A stretch of 64,000 bases of DNA from CALCMJ01 sp964475415 (GCA_964475415.1 CAYYWZ010000001.1:124001-188000), one strand, 5' to 3'; positions 38,430 through 47,282 are shown, numbered from the stretch's first letter. The notes: generated by a model not told the origin, from the letters alone. Numbers and translations are program-made.

Positions 38430-38776
38430 AGGATATATCGGTGTCTCAGAATAGATTTAAAAAATTAAATATGAAGGAAGAACATTGCAAAGGTTATAAA
38501 AGTTTGGGATTTATAGGGGTATAAGCAACTAATTGTTGTCTATATTATAGAAACTCAAAAGAGAGTTTGCTAAAGAGGGTTAAAAGAGTTACTTATCCAG
38601 TTAATTATACGTTAATGACTTACACCTTATCGTATAATGATGTAAATTAGAAATATATTGGCATCTAATTAGATAATTATCTATATTTGAAAAACATTAA
38701 ATAAAAAGCTTATAAGTTCAAACATATACAATTAAAAAAAAGACTGACTCATTTATTAATATTTAATTGTAAAGTT
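38430..38776. other. Intergenic interval of 347 bp between uvrA and sigma-factor genes
   Basis: Divergent promoter region with no coding sequence. It contains the sigma-gene promoter at 38658-38689. A near-match CAAAGGTT on the uvrA side (38491 region) is imperfect, so the uvrA promoter is not resolved. Confidence 0.5.
38658..38689 (+). promoter_or_regulatory. Promoter of the ECF sigma-factor gene, with palindrome
   Basis: TTG (38658-38660), 21-bp spacer, then TATATTTG (38682-38689), a perfect TAnnTTTG. The perfect palindrome AGATAATTATCT (38671-38682) fills the end of the spacer and may be an operator. Start would be near 38694, about 83 nt before the ATG. Confidence 0.5.
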
Positions 38777-39358
38777 ATGAACTGGACTAACGTAGAAGAT
38801 AAGCAACTCATCATTAAATACTTAGCAGGCGAAGACAAAGCCTTCCAAGTACTCCTCACTAGACACAAAAGCAAAATTTATACTTCCATTTACTTATTTG
38901 TAAAGGATAGAGATCTTGCGGAAGATATTTTCCAGGATGTGTTTATCAAGATTATTGATACACTCAGGAAAGGAAAGTATAACCATGAAGGTAAATTTCT
39001 TCAGTGGGCTATGAGAATATCCTACAACATGTGTGTAGATCATTTTCGAAGAGAAAAGAGAAGGACTAAAGTGTCCCCATCAGAAACTTTTGATATTTTC
39101 GATGTGCTAGAGACAAAAGATGATAACATGGAGACTTACATGATCAAGAGTCAACTCCATAAAAAAATCAAAGGTCTTGTAGATCAGTTACCTCCTGAGC
39201 AAAAGGAAGTTGTTATACTGAGACATTACGCGGAAATGAGTTTCAAAGAAATCTCTCAATTGACAAGAGTAAGTATCAATACAGCATTAGGAAGAATGCG
39301 ATACGCACTTATCAATATGAGAAAGATGGTAGAAAATAAAGAAGCTCTACTTAGGTAG
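38777..39358 (+). CDS. ECF-type RNA polymerase sigma factor
   Basis: Sigma-70 family factor of 193 residues, extracytoplasmic-function type. Region 2 is near 20-90 (DLAEDIFQDVFIKI, RISYNMCVDHFRREKRR), and region 4 near 125-185 (LPPEQKEVVILRHYAEMSFK, then EISQLTRVSINTALGRMRYA). The 1.1 and 3 regions are absent, as expected for this class. No anti-sigma factor gene follows; the 3' side is an intrinsic terminator and a decayed region. The ATG at 38777 is the natural start, with a plausible promoter upstream. The regulon is unknown. Confidence 0.93.
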   Translation: MNWTNVEDKQLIIKYLAGEDKAFQVLLTRHKSKIYTSIYLFVKDRDLAEDIFQDVFIKIIDTLRKGKYNHEGKFLQWAMRISYNMCVDHFRREKRRTKVSPSETFDIFDVLETKDDNMETYMIKSQLHKKIKGLVDQLPPEQKEVVILRHYAEMSFKEISQLTRVSINTALGRMRYALINMRKMVENKEALLR

Positions 39359-39452
39359 ACAAAAAAATAAACTAAAGATATTAATCCATAGCTTTCAGGC
39401 ATGAACAAAAACGTTTGTTCTGCCTGGCTTTTTTTTTAGACCTTTCTGAATG
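39348..39452 (+). repeat. Direct repeat, copy A (sigma-gene 3' end and terminator)
   Basis: Begins in the last codons of the sigma-factor gene (TACTTAGGTAG) and runs through AAAGATATTAATCCATAGCT, the terminator hairpin, and CTGAAT. About 90 bp of it is repeated at 40046-40136 with a 12-bp difference and point changes. This is evidence of a local duplication. Confidence 0.8.
39396..39437 (+). terminator. Intrinsic terminator of the sigma-factor gene
   Basis: CAGGCA(T)GAACAAA pairs with TTTGTTCTGCCTG, a 13-bp stem with one bulged T and a 4-nt loop, followed by nine T after GGC. Strong by standard criteria. Confidence 0.85.
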
Positions 39453-39470
39453 AGTACTGCATAACTGTTA

Positions 39471-39487
39471 TTGTCTGAACCTTGATT
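39471..39487 (+). repeat. Dispersed repeat, copy 1
   Basis: TTGTCTGAACCTTGATT is repeated exactly at 42908-42924. Around this copy more degenerate pieces follow: TCTGTACCTTGATTTATAAG near 39558 and two copies of CATCTAATTCGT/TATCTAATTCGT followed by TTTCCATTTT (near 39529 and 39711). It appears to be a small intergenic repeat family. Confidence 0.6.
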
Positions 39488-39869
39488 GATGGTTTTTAGA
39501 TTATTTGGTTTATATCTTATTCACCTTCTTATCTAATTCGTTTTAATTCCATTTTCTGTACCTTGATTTATAAGATATCAGGATGTTTTTAGTGTAATCC
39601 TTTATCGTGTGTCTCCTATCTAACTTATATATCCCGTTCTGCATTCTTTTATATGAACTTAGATTTGAAGATTACTCGATTTCATTCTTGCGCGTCTCCA
39701 TATCTTCCGCATCTAATTCGTCATATTTCCATTTTGTCTGAATACAATAGGTACGATTTCAGAATATACAATATGTTGTATTCCTTTATCCAGTTGCCTA
39801 CTAAGGGCTATCAGTAGTGCTAAGTGTAATCACTTATCTTAATTGACCCATTCCTAATAGAAAATTGAG

Positions 39870-39884
39870 TTTGTAGTCAGGGGA
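39870..39884 (+). repeat. Palindromic dispersed repeat, decayed copy
   Basis: TTTGTAGTCAGGGGA matches one strand of the intact palindrome at 28108-28131. The second arm here reads TCACAAA instead of CTACAAA, so the hairpin has lost pairs. Confidence 0.5.
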
Positions 39885-40045
39885 TCACAAAAAAAGCTAT
39901 AGGATTTGCTTGATTTTATGGTTTACCAAAAAAACTAACTATCTGTTACTTTATGGAAAAAGCGAGTCTTAATACTGAGACCCAGTACGAATAAACACAT
40001 TTTTTAAAAATGTGATCGTGATGGGCTCATCAAAAAGAAAAACCC

Positions 40046-40136
40046 TACCTAGGTAGAATAAAGATATTAATCCATAGCTTTCAGGTATAAACGAAAAAGT
40101 TTGTTTTGCCTGGATTTTTTTTGTGCCTAACTGAAT
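40046..40136 (+). repeat. Direct repeat, copy B
   Basis: Second copy of the sigma-factor 3' end: TACCTAGGTAG, AAAGATATTAATCCATAGCT, then a degenerate terminator hairpin (CAGGTATAAAC/GTTTGTTTTGCCTG with eight T, 40082-40122) and CTGAAT. The coding stub shows that part of the sigma gene itself was included in the duplication. Confidence 0.8.
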
Positions 40137-40138
40137 TA

Positions 40139-40265
40139 TTATATTTCCTTTTTCTTAGCTCCGAAGCTTACTTCTATATAAGTTTCTATAGTATTATCCC
40201 CTATCGCAGAAATAAACCTATCCTGAGATAAAAAGAAAAAGAATTGCTAATACGATTTTATACAT
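40139..40265 (-). pseudogene. Frameshifted relic with signal peptide
   Basis: On the minus strand, ATG 40265 opens a signal peptide (MYKIVLAILFLFISG) that meets a stop. One base over, the frame continues QDRFISAIGDNTIETYIEVS then FGAKKKEI and a stop at 40139-40141. The AIGDNTIE word resembles AVGDNAIE of the receptor pseudogene at 34.7 kb, also at the DNA level over about 24 bp. It is probably what remains of a larger exported protein, possibly of the same receptor family. Confidence 0.5.
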
Positions 40266-40308
40266 TGTAATTCTAAAGATCTTATCTTCACAAAATAAAA
40301 TTATCACT

Positions 40309-41055
40309 ATGAAATCAATCTTTACGACTTTCCTTATCAGCGTACTAGCGTTTTACACAATTTCTGCTCAGAGCAATGTTATTATTAATGAGCTTATGGC
40401 CTCTAATGATACGGCAGTTGCAGATCAAGACGGAGAATTTGATGATTGGATAGAATTGTATAATCTTTCTCTTATTCCCTCAGATCTTACCGGGTATTTT
40501 CTTACAGATAATCTAGAAAATCTAACTAAGTATGATATACCTGAAGGAACAACCGTTCCAGGAGGTGGTTATATAATTATATGGGCAGATGAGGATGGTA
40601 TGCAGGATGGATTACACGCCAACTTTAAATTATCAGCAGGTGGAGAAGCTGTATATCTAGTAAATCCTCTAGAAGAGATAGAAAATGAAGTAGTTTTCAT
40701 GGAGCAAGAAACCGATATGGGCTATGCACGAGTACCTAATGGCGTAGGAAGCTTTGTCATACAAGCTCCTAGCTTTTCTGCTAACAATGATTTTCTAGAT
40801 AGTACAAACGAGATTCCAGATGTCACAGATATCGTAAGTTTCCCTAATCCAGCAACGAAATATATAGAGCTGAAATGGAATAAGCAAAACCAAGAAACCC
40901 TAAAAGTTAGCTTATATAATATATCTGGCCAACAGGTAAATACTCAACATACTCGAGATGATCATATCAGATTAGATCTAGAAAATTTAAGTAATGGAAT
41001 TTATTTTATACAAGTAGGAAATAGTAAGGCCTATAAAATTGTATTGGAGAGATAA
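40309..41055 (+). CDS. Secreted lamin-tail-domain protein with T9SS sorting domain
   Basis: Exported protein of 248 residues. Residues 1-20 form a signal peptide ending in SAQ. A lamin tail domain (LTD) covers about 22-130, with VIINELMASND and DDWIELYNLS typical of bacterial LTDs, which often mediate surface or polymer binding. The last 75-80 residues are a type IX secretion type A sorting domain (FPNPATKYIELKW, VSLYNISGQQV, LSNGIYFIQV, YKIVLER). The protein is therefore sent across the outer membrane by the T9SS. No enzymatic domain is present. The gene is isolated at the edge of the decayed region. Confidence 0.9.
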   Translation: MKSIFTTFLISVLAFYTISAQSNVIINELMASNDTAVADQDGEFDDWIELYNLSLIPSDLTGYFLTDNLENLTKYDIPEGTTVPGGGYIIIWADEDGMQDGLHANFKLSAGGEAVYLVNPLEEIENEVVFMEQETDMGYARVPNGVGSFVIQAPSFSANNDFLDSTNEIPDVTDIVSFPNPATKYIELKWNKQNQETLKVSLYNISGQQVNTQHTRDDHIRLDLENLSNGIYFIQVGNSKAYKIVLER

Positions 41056-41093
41056 GGACTCAATCGATAGCTAAACTAAAGTCAAAATAACAA

Positions 41094-41115
41094 TGAGATA
41101 TAAGACTATATCTCA
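41094..41115 (-). terminator. Hairpin between convergent LTD and glycosyltransferase genes
   Basis: TGAGATATA-AGAC-TATATCTCA is a perfect 9-bp stem. The minus-strand side continues TTGTTATTTTGACTTT, moderately T-rich, so it more likely serves the glycosyltransferase operon. Confidence 0.5.
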
Positions 41116-41138
41116 GCTTCGCTAACATATGAAAAAGC

Positions 41139-42263
41139 TTATCTGACATGTCTGTCTTTCCAGGTATAATTTTTTACAAATATACTTAACACACCTATCG
41201 TAGTTATATAAGCTATATGCGCAAGATTACTTAGTATAAACGACTTCATAAGATTCGCTTTAGAAAAATAGAGGCTTAGTTTCTTGAGGTAGAAAAAGTC
41301 TGTAACTGTTTTTACAACTACTTGTAAGAGCATAATAATAAAGAACGTTTTTCCTAAAAACAGACTAAAATATAGGTTAGTAATAATCGACAGACAAAAT
41401 AAAAATACTGAGCCTAACACATATAGCATTCCCCAGTCCTTAAATGCACTGTTTTTTGTTCCCCATCTTATTCTCTGTTTTATAAACTTATTCAAAGTAG
41501 ATTCTGAAGGTGTTTCTACACAAGCCTTATTACTGTGTAAAAAATAAATGCACTCTGGCTTAGACTGCGCAACTTTTTGTATGAGGAACATATCATCTCC
41601 CGACGCAAAATTATTATTGTCAGCATAACCGTTAATAGATAGGAAAGCATCCTTAGTATAGGCCAGATTTGCACCGTTAGCCATAAACCATTTTTTAGAA
41701 AATATACCCGCCTGTGTAACTGCCATCATACCCATGAAATCCAAGGCTTGAAATTTTTCTAAAAAACTATTCTTATAACTAAACTTTACAGGACCTGCTA
41801 TTACGCTCGCCTGAGTATCTTGGTAATAAGAAATAACATGATCTATCCAATTCTTAGGAACCACACAGTCGGCATCTGTGGTCATAATTAGTGTGCCCCT
41901 AGCACTTCGCACACCCAGGTCTATAGCTGCCTTCTTCCCCGTTTTATCTTGAAGGGATAGTGATCTTACTCCCCTATCATTATAACTTGCTACAATAGAT
42001 CTGCTATCATCATCTGAGTGATCATCAACGATAATTATTTCTAGTAATTCAGCTGGATAATTATTATGTAAAATAGATGCTATACAAGCAGGTAAATTCT
42101 TCTCTTCGTTCCTTGCTGCTATGACAACTGTCACAGCTGTGGATGCTATATAGTCACTAGGCAATACCCATTCTTCTTGTCTATCCCACTTGCTAGAAAT
42201 AAAAGCTATAATACCTACATATATACTTGTGATGCCTACACAGAAAGCTAGGTAAAGGATCAT
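41139..42263 (-). CDS. Family 2 glycosyltransferase, membrane-bound
   Basis: Inverting GT-A glycosyltransferase anchored in the inner membrane. One N-terminal helix (1-22) precedes the GT2 domain (about 45-280), with VVIAARNEEKNLPACI, IIIVDDHSDDDS, the metal-binding TTDADC (DxD-like), SGDDMFLI and QRIRWGTK (Q-x-x-RW). Three or four C-terminal helices follow. This is the layout of exopolysaccharide and polyprenyl-type GT2 enzymes. The sugar donor and acceptor are unknown. It begins 3 bp after the small membrane protein gene, so the two are co-transcribed. Confidence 0.93.
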   Translation of the reverse strand: MILYLAFCVGITSIYVGIIAFISSKWDRQEEWVLPSDYIASTAVTVVIAARNEEKNLPACIASILHNNYPAELLEIIIVDDHSDDDSRSIVASYNDRGVRSLSLQDKTGKKAAIDLGVRSARGTLIMTTDADCVVPKNWIDHVISYYQDTQASVIAGPVKFSYKNSFLEKFQALDFMGMMAVTQAGIFSKKWFMANGANLAYTKDAFLSINGYADNNNFASGDDMFLIQKVAQSKPECIYFLHSNKACVETPSESTLNKFIKQRIRWGTKNSAFKDWGMLYVLGSVFLFCLSIITNLYFSLFLGKTFFIIMLLQVVVKTVTDFFYLKKLSLYFSKANLMKSFILSNLAHIAYITTIGVLSIFVKNYTWKDRHVR

Positions 42264-42266
42264 GTA

Positions 42267-42734
42267 CTAGTCCTTAAAGAGATCATCATAATCATTCGTC
42301 TCTGTAGGTTTCTCTATTTCTAATTCTGGTAATTCCAGAAAATCTTCATCGTCTTCGACCGGTTCTGATACTACCTCTTCGTATTCATCATATTTGTTTT
42401 GATCCTTCTGAATCTGATCCCACTTTCTAGTTACAAAGGCCTTAAAAAAAAGATATCCACTTAATAAGGGAAACCCCAGTACCGAGAGCACGGCATACAC
42501 TAATCCTTTCGGTGTATCTGTTTTGATCTTATGAGCTATCATTTTCCCATAATCGAAAACTACTTTTCTATTGAGGATAAGTGCTAGAATTAACAAAACA
42601 GGTGCAAGAAAACTAAGGATAGAGAAGATCCCTTTCACCATTTGAAAAAGTAAAAACATAATGGCTACTATAATTAGTATTCCTATGATTCCACTGAGGG
42701 GGCCTACTCTTTGAGTTCTTTTTTGTCTAAACAT
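42267..42734 (-). CDS. Small membrane protein with acidic C-terminal tail
   Basis: A 155-residue protein that I do not recognise. It has a basic N-terminus (MFRQKRTQR), two close hydrophobic segments near 14-35 and 36-55, and another near 80-95. The strongly acidic cytoplasmic tail (about 118-155) is rich in Glu/Asp and Pro. It may assist or regulate the glycosyltransferase encoded 3 bp downstream, but this is only inferred from the coupling. Confidence 0.75.
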   Translation of the reverse strand: MFRQKRTQRVGPLSGIIGILIIVAIMFLLFQMVKGIFSILSFLAPVLLILALILNRKVVFDYGKMIAHKIKTDTPKGLVYAVLSVLGFPLLSGYLFFKAFVTRKWDQIQKDQNKYDEYEEVVSEPVEDDEDFLELPELEIEKPTETNDYDDLFKD

Positions 42735-42907
42735 ATTAAGCTTTATTCTTCTCTGATATATGATCTCTTATAATGCTATAACAATAATAAGGAAAAAAAG
42801 GGTTCTGTCAATAGACGAAAATACAAGATGTATAGATAAAAATGTAAGAAATAGATTAATCCCTTGCATTTATGTCTATTTTTGGGACTATCTTTTTGTG
42901 TACTCTT

Positions 42908-42924
42908 TTGTCTGAACCTTGATT
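42908..42924 (+). repeat. Dispersed repeat, copy 2
   Basis: TTGTCTGAACCTTGATT, identical to 39471-39487. The following GGATTACTCGA also resembles AGATTACTCGA near 39669. It lies in the 239-bp gap between two minus-strand membrane-protein genes, where nothing else is seen. Confidence 0.6.
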
Positions 42925-42973
42925 AGAAGGACTTTAGGATTACTCGAAGTATTAATGTTATTCAAAATTCTTC

Positions 42974-43390
42974 TTACAAAATAGCTGGCTCACGAGTACC
43001 TGCTATATTCCATTCTAGGTAAGCAATAAACGCAACAATAATAATCTCTATTACGAAATAAATTATGCCCAATAGGGTCAATGCTGGAAAATGTATTATC
43101 AATAAAATAGCAGAAATCACACAGTAAGAAAGATTAGCAAGAGCAATAATTTTGACATAAAAATTAAGCTTATCATTTTTACAGAAAAGGAGGCAGATAA
43201 AATCATATACAGCGAAGACAATAGGAAAGAATGCTAGGATATAAAGAACTTTCTCAGACATACCAATAAGATGCTGATATCTTACCAAAACTATACCTAA
43301 TAAAAAAGCAGAAAATAAAGCTCCAATCCCATCTAGGAGTAGAACCTTCCTTGGATTTAAGCTTAGCCACCTTTTAGTTTTATTTGACAT
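42974..43390 (-). CDS. Four-helix membrane protein of unknown function
   Basis: A 138-residue inner-membrane protein with four hydrophobic segments (about 12-35, 45-63, 73-95, 100-122). It resembles uncharacterised small membrane proteins of Bacteroidota. The N-terminal LNPRKVLLLDGIGALFSAF segment is a recognisable start of this group, but no function is known. It lies 36 bp downstream of the ABC exporter gene and is probably co-transcribed with it. Confidence 0.75.
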   Translation of the reverse strand: MSNKTKRWLSLNPRKVLLLDGIGALFSAFLLGIVLVRYQHLIGMSEKVLYILAFFPIVFAVYDFICLLFCKNDKLNFYVKIIALANLSYCVISAILLIIHFPALTLLGIIYFVIEIIIVAFIAYLEWNIAGTREPAIL

Positions 43391-43426
43391 AACACTAAAG
43401 AAAAAATATTATCAGAAAAATATTTC

Positions 43427-45187
43427 TTAAGATTCCACAGGCTCCGCAAATTGTATCTCGTACAACTTCTTATACTTCCCATCTTCTATTTCTAAGAGAC
43501 TTTGGTGATTTCCTGATTCTACAATTTCACCTTTTTCTAATACAAGTATTGTATCTGCATGTTTTATAGTAGATAGTCGGTGGGCTATAATTATAGAACT
43601 TCTTTTTTCTATCAGCTTTTCTATAGCATACTGGATAATCGTTTCTGTTTCTGCATCTATAGAAGAGGTGGCTTCATCTAGAATAAGGATATCCGGATCA
43701 AACACTAATGCCCTTACAAAAGATATGAGTTGTCGCTGCCCTACAGATAGGTTAGATCCTCTTTCTGTGACAACAAAATCATAGGCATCGGGAAGATTTT
43801 CTATAAAGGCATCAGCTCCAATCATTTTAGATGCTTCGATAATCTTTTCTCTGGATATAGATTTGTTGCGTAATCTTATATTGTCTAGAACGGTTCCTTG
43901 GAAAAGAAATACGTCTTGCAACACGAGCGATATTCTATCTCTCAGCGCAGAAAGTTCGTACTTCTTAATATCCGTATCGTCTATTTGTATAGAACCTCTT
44001 TGTATTTCATAAAAACGACAAAGGGTATTGATGATACTAGTCTTACCGGAACCTGTACTCCCTACTATTGCCAGTGTTTCCCCTGGAGCTAAATCAAAAG
44101 AAATATCATGTAATACAAAGTTCTCATTGTCGTAAGCAAATCCCACATTCTCAAAACTTACTTTTCCTTCCAAGCTTTCTTTTGCAAGCTTACCATTATT
44201 ACTTATCTGCTTTCTTGTGTCTAGAACGTTAAACACCCTTTCTGAAGCTACAAGGCCCATCTGTAAGGTGTTAAATTTATCCGCAAGCATTCTCACTGGA
44301 CGGAACATCATACTTAGGAACATAGGAAACGCAACAAGTGCTCCGAAGGTCACTTTACCTTCTAAGAAACTTCCTGTCCCCCACCAGATCAATGCTGCTA
44401 AGGCAATAGCAGAGATTAACTCTACTACTGGAAAAAATACTGCGTAGTACAAGATTGCGTCGAGATTAGCTTTAGTATAATCTCTATTTATTTTCTTAAA
44501 TTTCTGTAGCTCTTGCTTTTCTGCATTAAGAATTTGTACTTCTTTCATTCCTGTTATCCGCTCTTGTAGAAAAGCATTCATTTTGGCTATCGTCGTTCTC
44601 ACAACCTTGAAGGAAGCTTTTACTTTTTCTTTGAATATATACGTTGCTATAATAAGCAAGGGTAATACACATATACAGATCAATGCTAACCTCCAACTTG
44701 TGTAAAACATAATTCCGATAATCGCAATAAGTCCTAGCAGGTCAGCAAGAATATTGAATGAACCCTGGGTAAATACTGTATTGATGGCTTCTATATCATT
44801 AATTGTTCGCGTAGTCGAAGTACCAACGGGAGTCTGATCAAAATATCTTAGATTTAATGAGGTGAAGTGAGAGAAAACTTTATTTCTCATGTCCTTGATA
44901 ACATTCTGACCTAGCAGTGAAGTGATATAAATAAATATATATCTAAGCGGTGCATCTACCATAATGATCAGAATAAAAACGATAGCAACCTTCTTCATAC
45001 CTTCCATATCAGATACCATGATATAGTCATCTACCATAAGCTTAACTAGATAGGGTCTTATATTAGAGATTGGCGCTATAATAATAGCAAGAAAAATAGA
45101 CCAGAAAAACAAAGCCTTATAGGAGATAGCCTGAGACAATACTCTAGACAACAAGTGCAGATCCAAGCTTTTCTTTTCTTTAGCCAT
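43427..45187 (-). CDS. ABC exporter, fused permease and ATPase (MsbA/MdlB-like)
   Basis: Half-transporter that works as a dimer to export a lipid, peptide or drug. The N-terminal membrane domain with six helices covers about 20-310. The ATPase domain (about 340-575) has Walker A VGSTGSGKTS, the signature LSVGQRQLIS, Walker B ILILDEATSSID and switch IAHRLSTI. The 586 residues match the type 1 exporter family. The substrate cannot be deduced. It is followed by the four-helix protein gene. The start at ATG 45187 is clear. Confidence 0.94.
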   Translation of the reverse strand: MAKEKKSLDLHLLSRVLSQAISYKALFFWSIFLAIIIAPISNIRPYLVKLMVDDYIMVSDMEGMKKVAIVFILIIMVDAPLRYIFIYITSLLGQNVIKDMRNKVFSHFTSLNLRYFDQTPVGTSTTRTINDIEAINTVFTQGSFNILADLLGLIAIIGIMFYTSWRLALICICVLPLLIIATYIFKEKVKASFKVVRTTIAKMNAFLQERITGMKEVQILNAEKQELQKFKKINRDYTKANLDAILYYAVFFPVVELISAIALAALIWWGTGSFLEGKVTFGALVAFPMFLSMMFRPVRMLADKFNTLQMGLVASERVFNVLDTRKQISNNGKLAKESLEGKVSFENVGFAYDNENFVLHDISFDLAPGETLAIVGSTGSGKTSIINTLCRFYEIQRGSIQIDDTDIKKYELSALRDRISLVLQDVFLFQGTVLDNIRLRNKSISREKIIEASKMIGADAFIENLPDAYDFVVTERGSNLSVGQRQLISFVRALVFDPDILILDEATSSIDAETETIIQYAIEKLIEKRSSIIIAHRLSTIKHADTILVLEKGEIVESGNHQSLLEIEDGKYKKLYEIQFAEPVES

Positions 45188-45347
45188 AAGTAATTAAACG
45201 ATATAGGTTGTAAAACGTTTAAAAGAAGGTGAAAATATAATTAATAACTGAATTACAAGAGGAATGTGGTTCTTAATAAAATAGGTCTTTGTAAATAGAC
45301 TTTCTTAGCTACTTATTGCTAATTTAGGTGCTCTTCAACTTAAGCTA

Positions 45348-46043
45348 TCACATATCCCCCTCATCCATAAAGCTGTAATATCCATGTTGGGAGATGATGA
45401 TATGATCAAGCACTTTAATGTCTAGCACCTTACCAGCCTCTTGTAGTTTCTTAGTAATTCTGAGGTCTTCTCTGCTAGGCTTCAGATTTCCCGAAGGATG
45501 ATTATGACATAATATGATAGCACTAGATAGTTCTTCTAGCGCATGTTTGAAAATAATCTTTGCGTCTACCACTGTACCTGCAACACCACCTTTACTTATT
45601 TTTTCTGCTTTGGTTATTCTGTTATTTCTATTGAGTAAGAGCACCCAGAATTCTTCATAGGTCAGGTCTTCCAGCCTATGTTTTAGATATTGGTAAGCAT
45701 CGTTACTGCAGGTAACCTGTGGTTTATCTTTCACTCCTGCTCCTTGTATCCTACGGCCTAGTTCTAGCGCTGCAAGGATGCTGATGGCTTTAGCTTCTCC
45801 TATTCCATTAAAAGCGGTCAGATCTTTAATATTGACCTTAGCAATTTCTCTAAGATCTTGTTGGAAAGATTGCAAAATTCTTCTCGATAGATCTACCGCA
45901 GATTCCTTTCTGTTCCCAGAACCTATAAGTATGGCAATCAGTTCTGCTGTCGTAAGGCTATCTATTCCTTTGAGTAGTAATTTTTCGCGTGGGCGGTCTT
46001 CTGTTGCCCATGACTTGATGTTTTTTGCTAATGTTGTATCCAT
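45348..46043 (-). CDS. radC: RadC-family JAB-domain protein
   Basis: Predicted metal-dependent protein with a helix-hairpin-helix segment (about 60-85, LTAFNGIGEAKAISILAALE) and a C-terminal JAB/MPN domain (about 105-228). The JAMM metal-binding signature HNHPSGNLKPSREDL lies near residues 173-188, with Glu upstream. Despite the name, the DNA-repair role of RadC is doubtful, and its true substrate is unsettled. The 231 residues are typical. It is a single gene with clear ATG start. Confidence 0.95.
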   Translation of the reverse strand: MDTTLAKNIKSWATEDRPREKLLLKGIDSLTTAELIAILIGSGNRKESAVDLSRRILQSFQQDLREIAKVNIKDLTAFNGIGEAKAISILAALELGRRIQGAGVKDKPQVTCSNDAYQYLKHRLEDLTYEEFWVLLLNRNNRITKAEKISKGGVAGTVVDAKIIFKHALEELSSAIILCHNHPSGNLKPSREDLRITKKLQEAGKVLDIKVLDHIIISQHGYYSFMDEGDM

Positions 46044-46260
46044 GATGATACTAAGATAAAGAAATAAATTTTATTTCTATCTCTAATGATTATGACCTAG
46101 GTTAAGCTTGATACTTATATATTTCTCTAACCTTATACCTATAGTCAAAATTTTTGTTTAAGAGTAAGATAATAAATTCGACACCTTACAGGGTCGGGAT
46201 AGGTGTGGTTTTGTCTAGCTATAAATATTTGAATCCTATGGATTCAGTTTTTAAAAAGAA

Positions 46261-47282
46261 ATGAGAAACATATTTAACATATACGTAGTTTTAGGTTTTT
46301 TCCTTCTGCTTATATCCTGTAGTGAAGCAGATGATCTTATAGATGGAGTTCAGGGTAAACCTATTGCTGATTTCGATGCTTCCACCTGTGATTGTGAAGC
46401 GCCATGTACAATAGAATTTACAAATACTTCCAGTAACGCGATAAATTTTACATGGAACCTTGGAGATGAGAGTGATTTACTAAATACTAGAAATACTTCT
46501 CATACCTATACAGAAACTGGAGAATATACAGTAGTACTATTTGCGACCAATGCCGACGGAGACCAAGATGTAAAGGAGAAAACACTATTCATTTCTTCTC
46601 CTAACAATAACAATGGTATTTCAGGAATTCAATGGATCATTGATATGGGTGACAATTCTACCTTGACAGATGCAATAGAGGTAAGCAATGGTAATATCTT
46701 ATTGGGTTTTACTATGTAATTGTTACTGCTGAAGATTTTATTATTCTTGCAGAAAGAGAAGGAACGTCTAGAGATATGTATCTATTTAGTATAGATCAAG
46801 AAACATTAACAGGAACGAATACTAGACAAGAAAATACGATTCCTTATAGTCTTGAATTAGAAGGAGAAGATATATATGTCACCTTCAAAAATGAATCTGA
46901 TCATAAATCATATCTGAGAAAAATATCTTTTTCCGGAGAGCTCGCCATAGAAGATACTAAAGAAATAGTTCAACCAAGTTTTGACAAAATCACACCTTTA
47001 GAAATGGAAGTTGTAGATAATGAAATTGTTCTCTCTAGCTATCATTTCTTTGTCACAGAAGATTGTATTTCCAATGCTGCTCTTACGAGATATAACAGCA
47101 ATACGCTAGAAAGATTAGATGCTGTTCAATTTACTTGCGATGATGAAGGGTTCGCAGCTCTTCAGATCAATTATACTTTACCTCTAGAAAATGGAGAGTA
47201 TCTTATGATAGGACACACATCTCCTGATGGTGGTAGCGAAAATATGGTTATTGGATATTTAAATTCAGATTTTGGTTTTTAG
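46261..47282 (+). pseudogene. PKD-domain lipoprotein gene split by a frameshift
   Basis: Two overlapping reading frames form one gene. The first (46261-46719) encodes a lipoprotein signal (FLLLISCSEADD), a PKD domain (about 35-110, FTWNLGDES) and the start of a C-terminal domain (GISGIQWIIDMGD). The second frame, open from before 46713 to 47282 with no stop, continues YVIVTAEDFIILAEREGTS and then the beta-propeller-like remainder. They are one base apart, with the shift near 46704-46713 beside the run GGGTTTT. It may be a true recent pseudogene or a sequencing indel. If intact, the protein would be about 340 residues. Confidence 0.75.

Larger units (their letters stand above)
39359..40308. 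other. Decayed interval of 950 bp
   Basis: No intact gene. In order it contains the sigma terminator, degenerate copies of a dispersed repeat (39471-39760), one arm of the palindromic repeat (39870-39884), an A/T-only hairpin CACATTTTT/AAAAATGTG at 39996-40014, the second copy of the sigma 3' end with its terminator (40046-40136), and a frameshifted gene relic on the minus strand (40139-40265). Confidence 0.7.

Noticed and set aside
46181..46206. ACACCT/AGGTGT hairpin before the PKD gene
   Set aside because: Six-base stem with a 14-nt loop and no other signal; too weak to report as regulatory.
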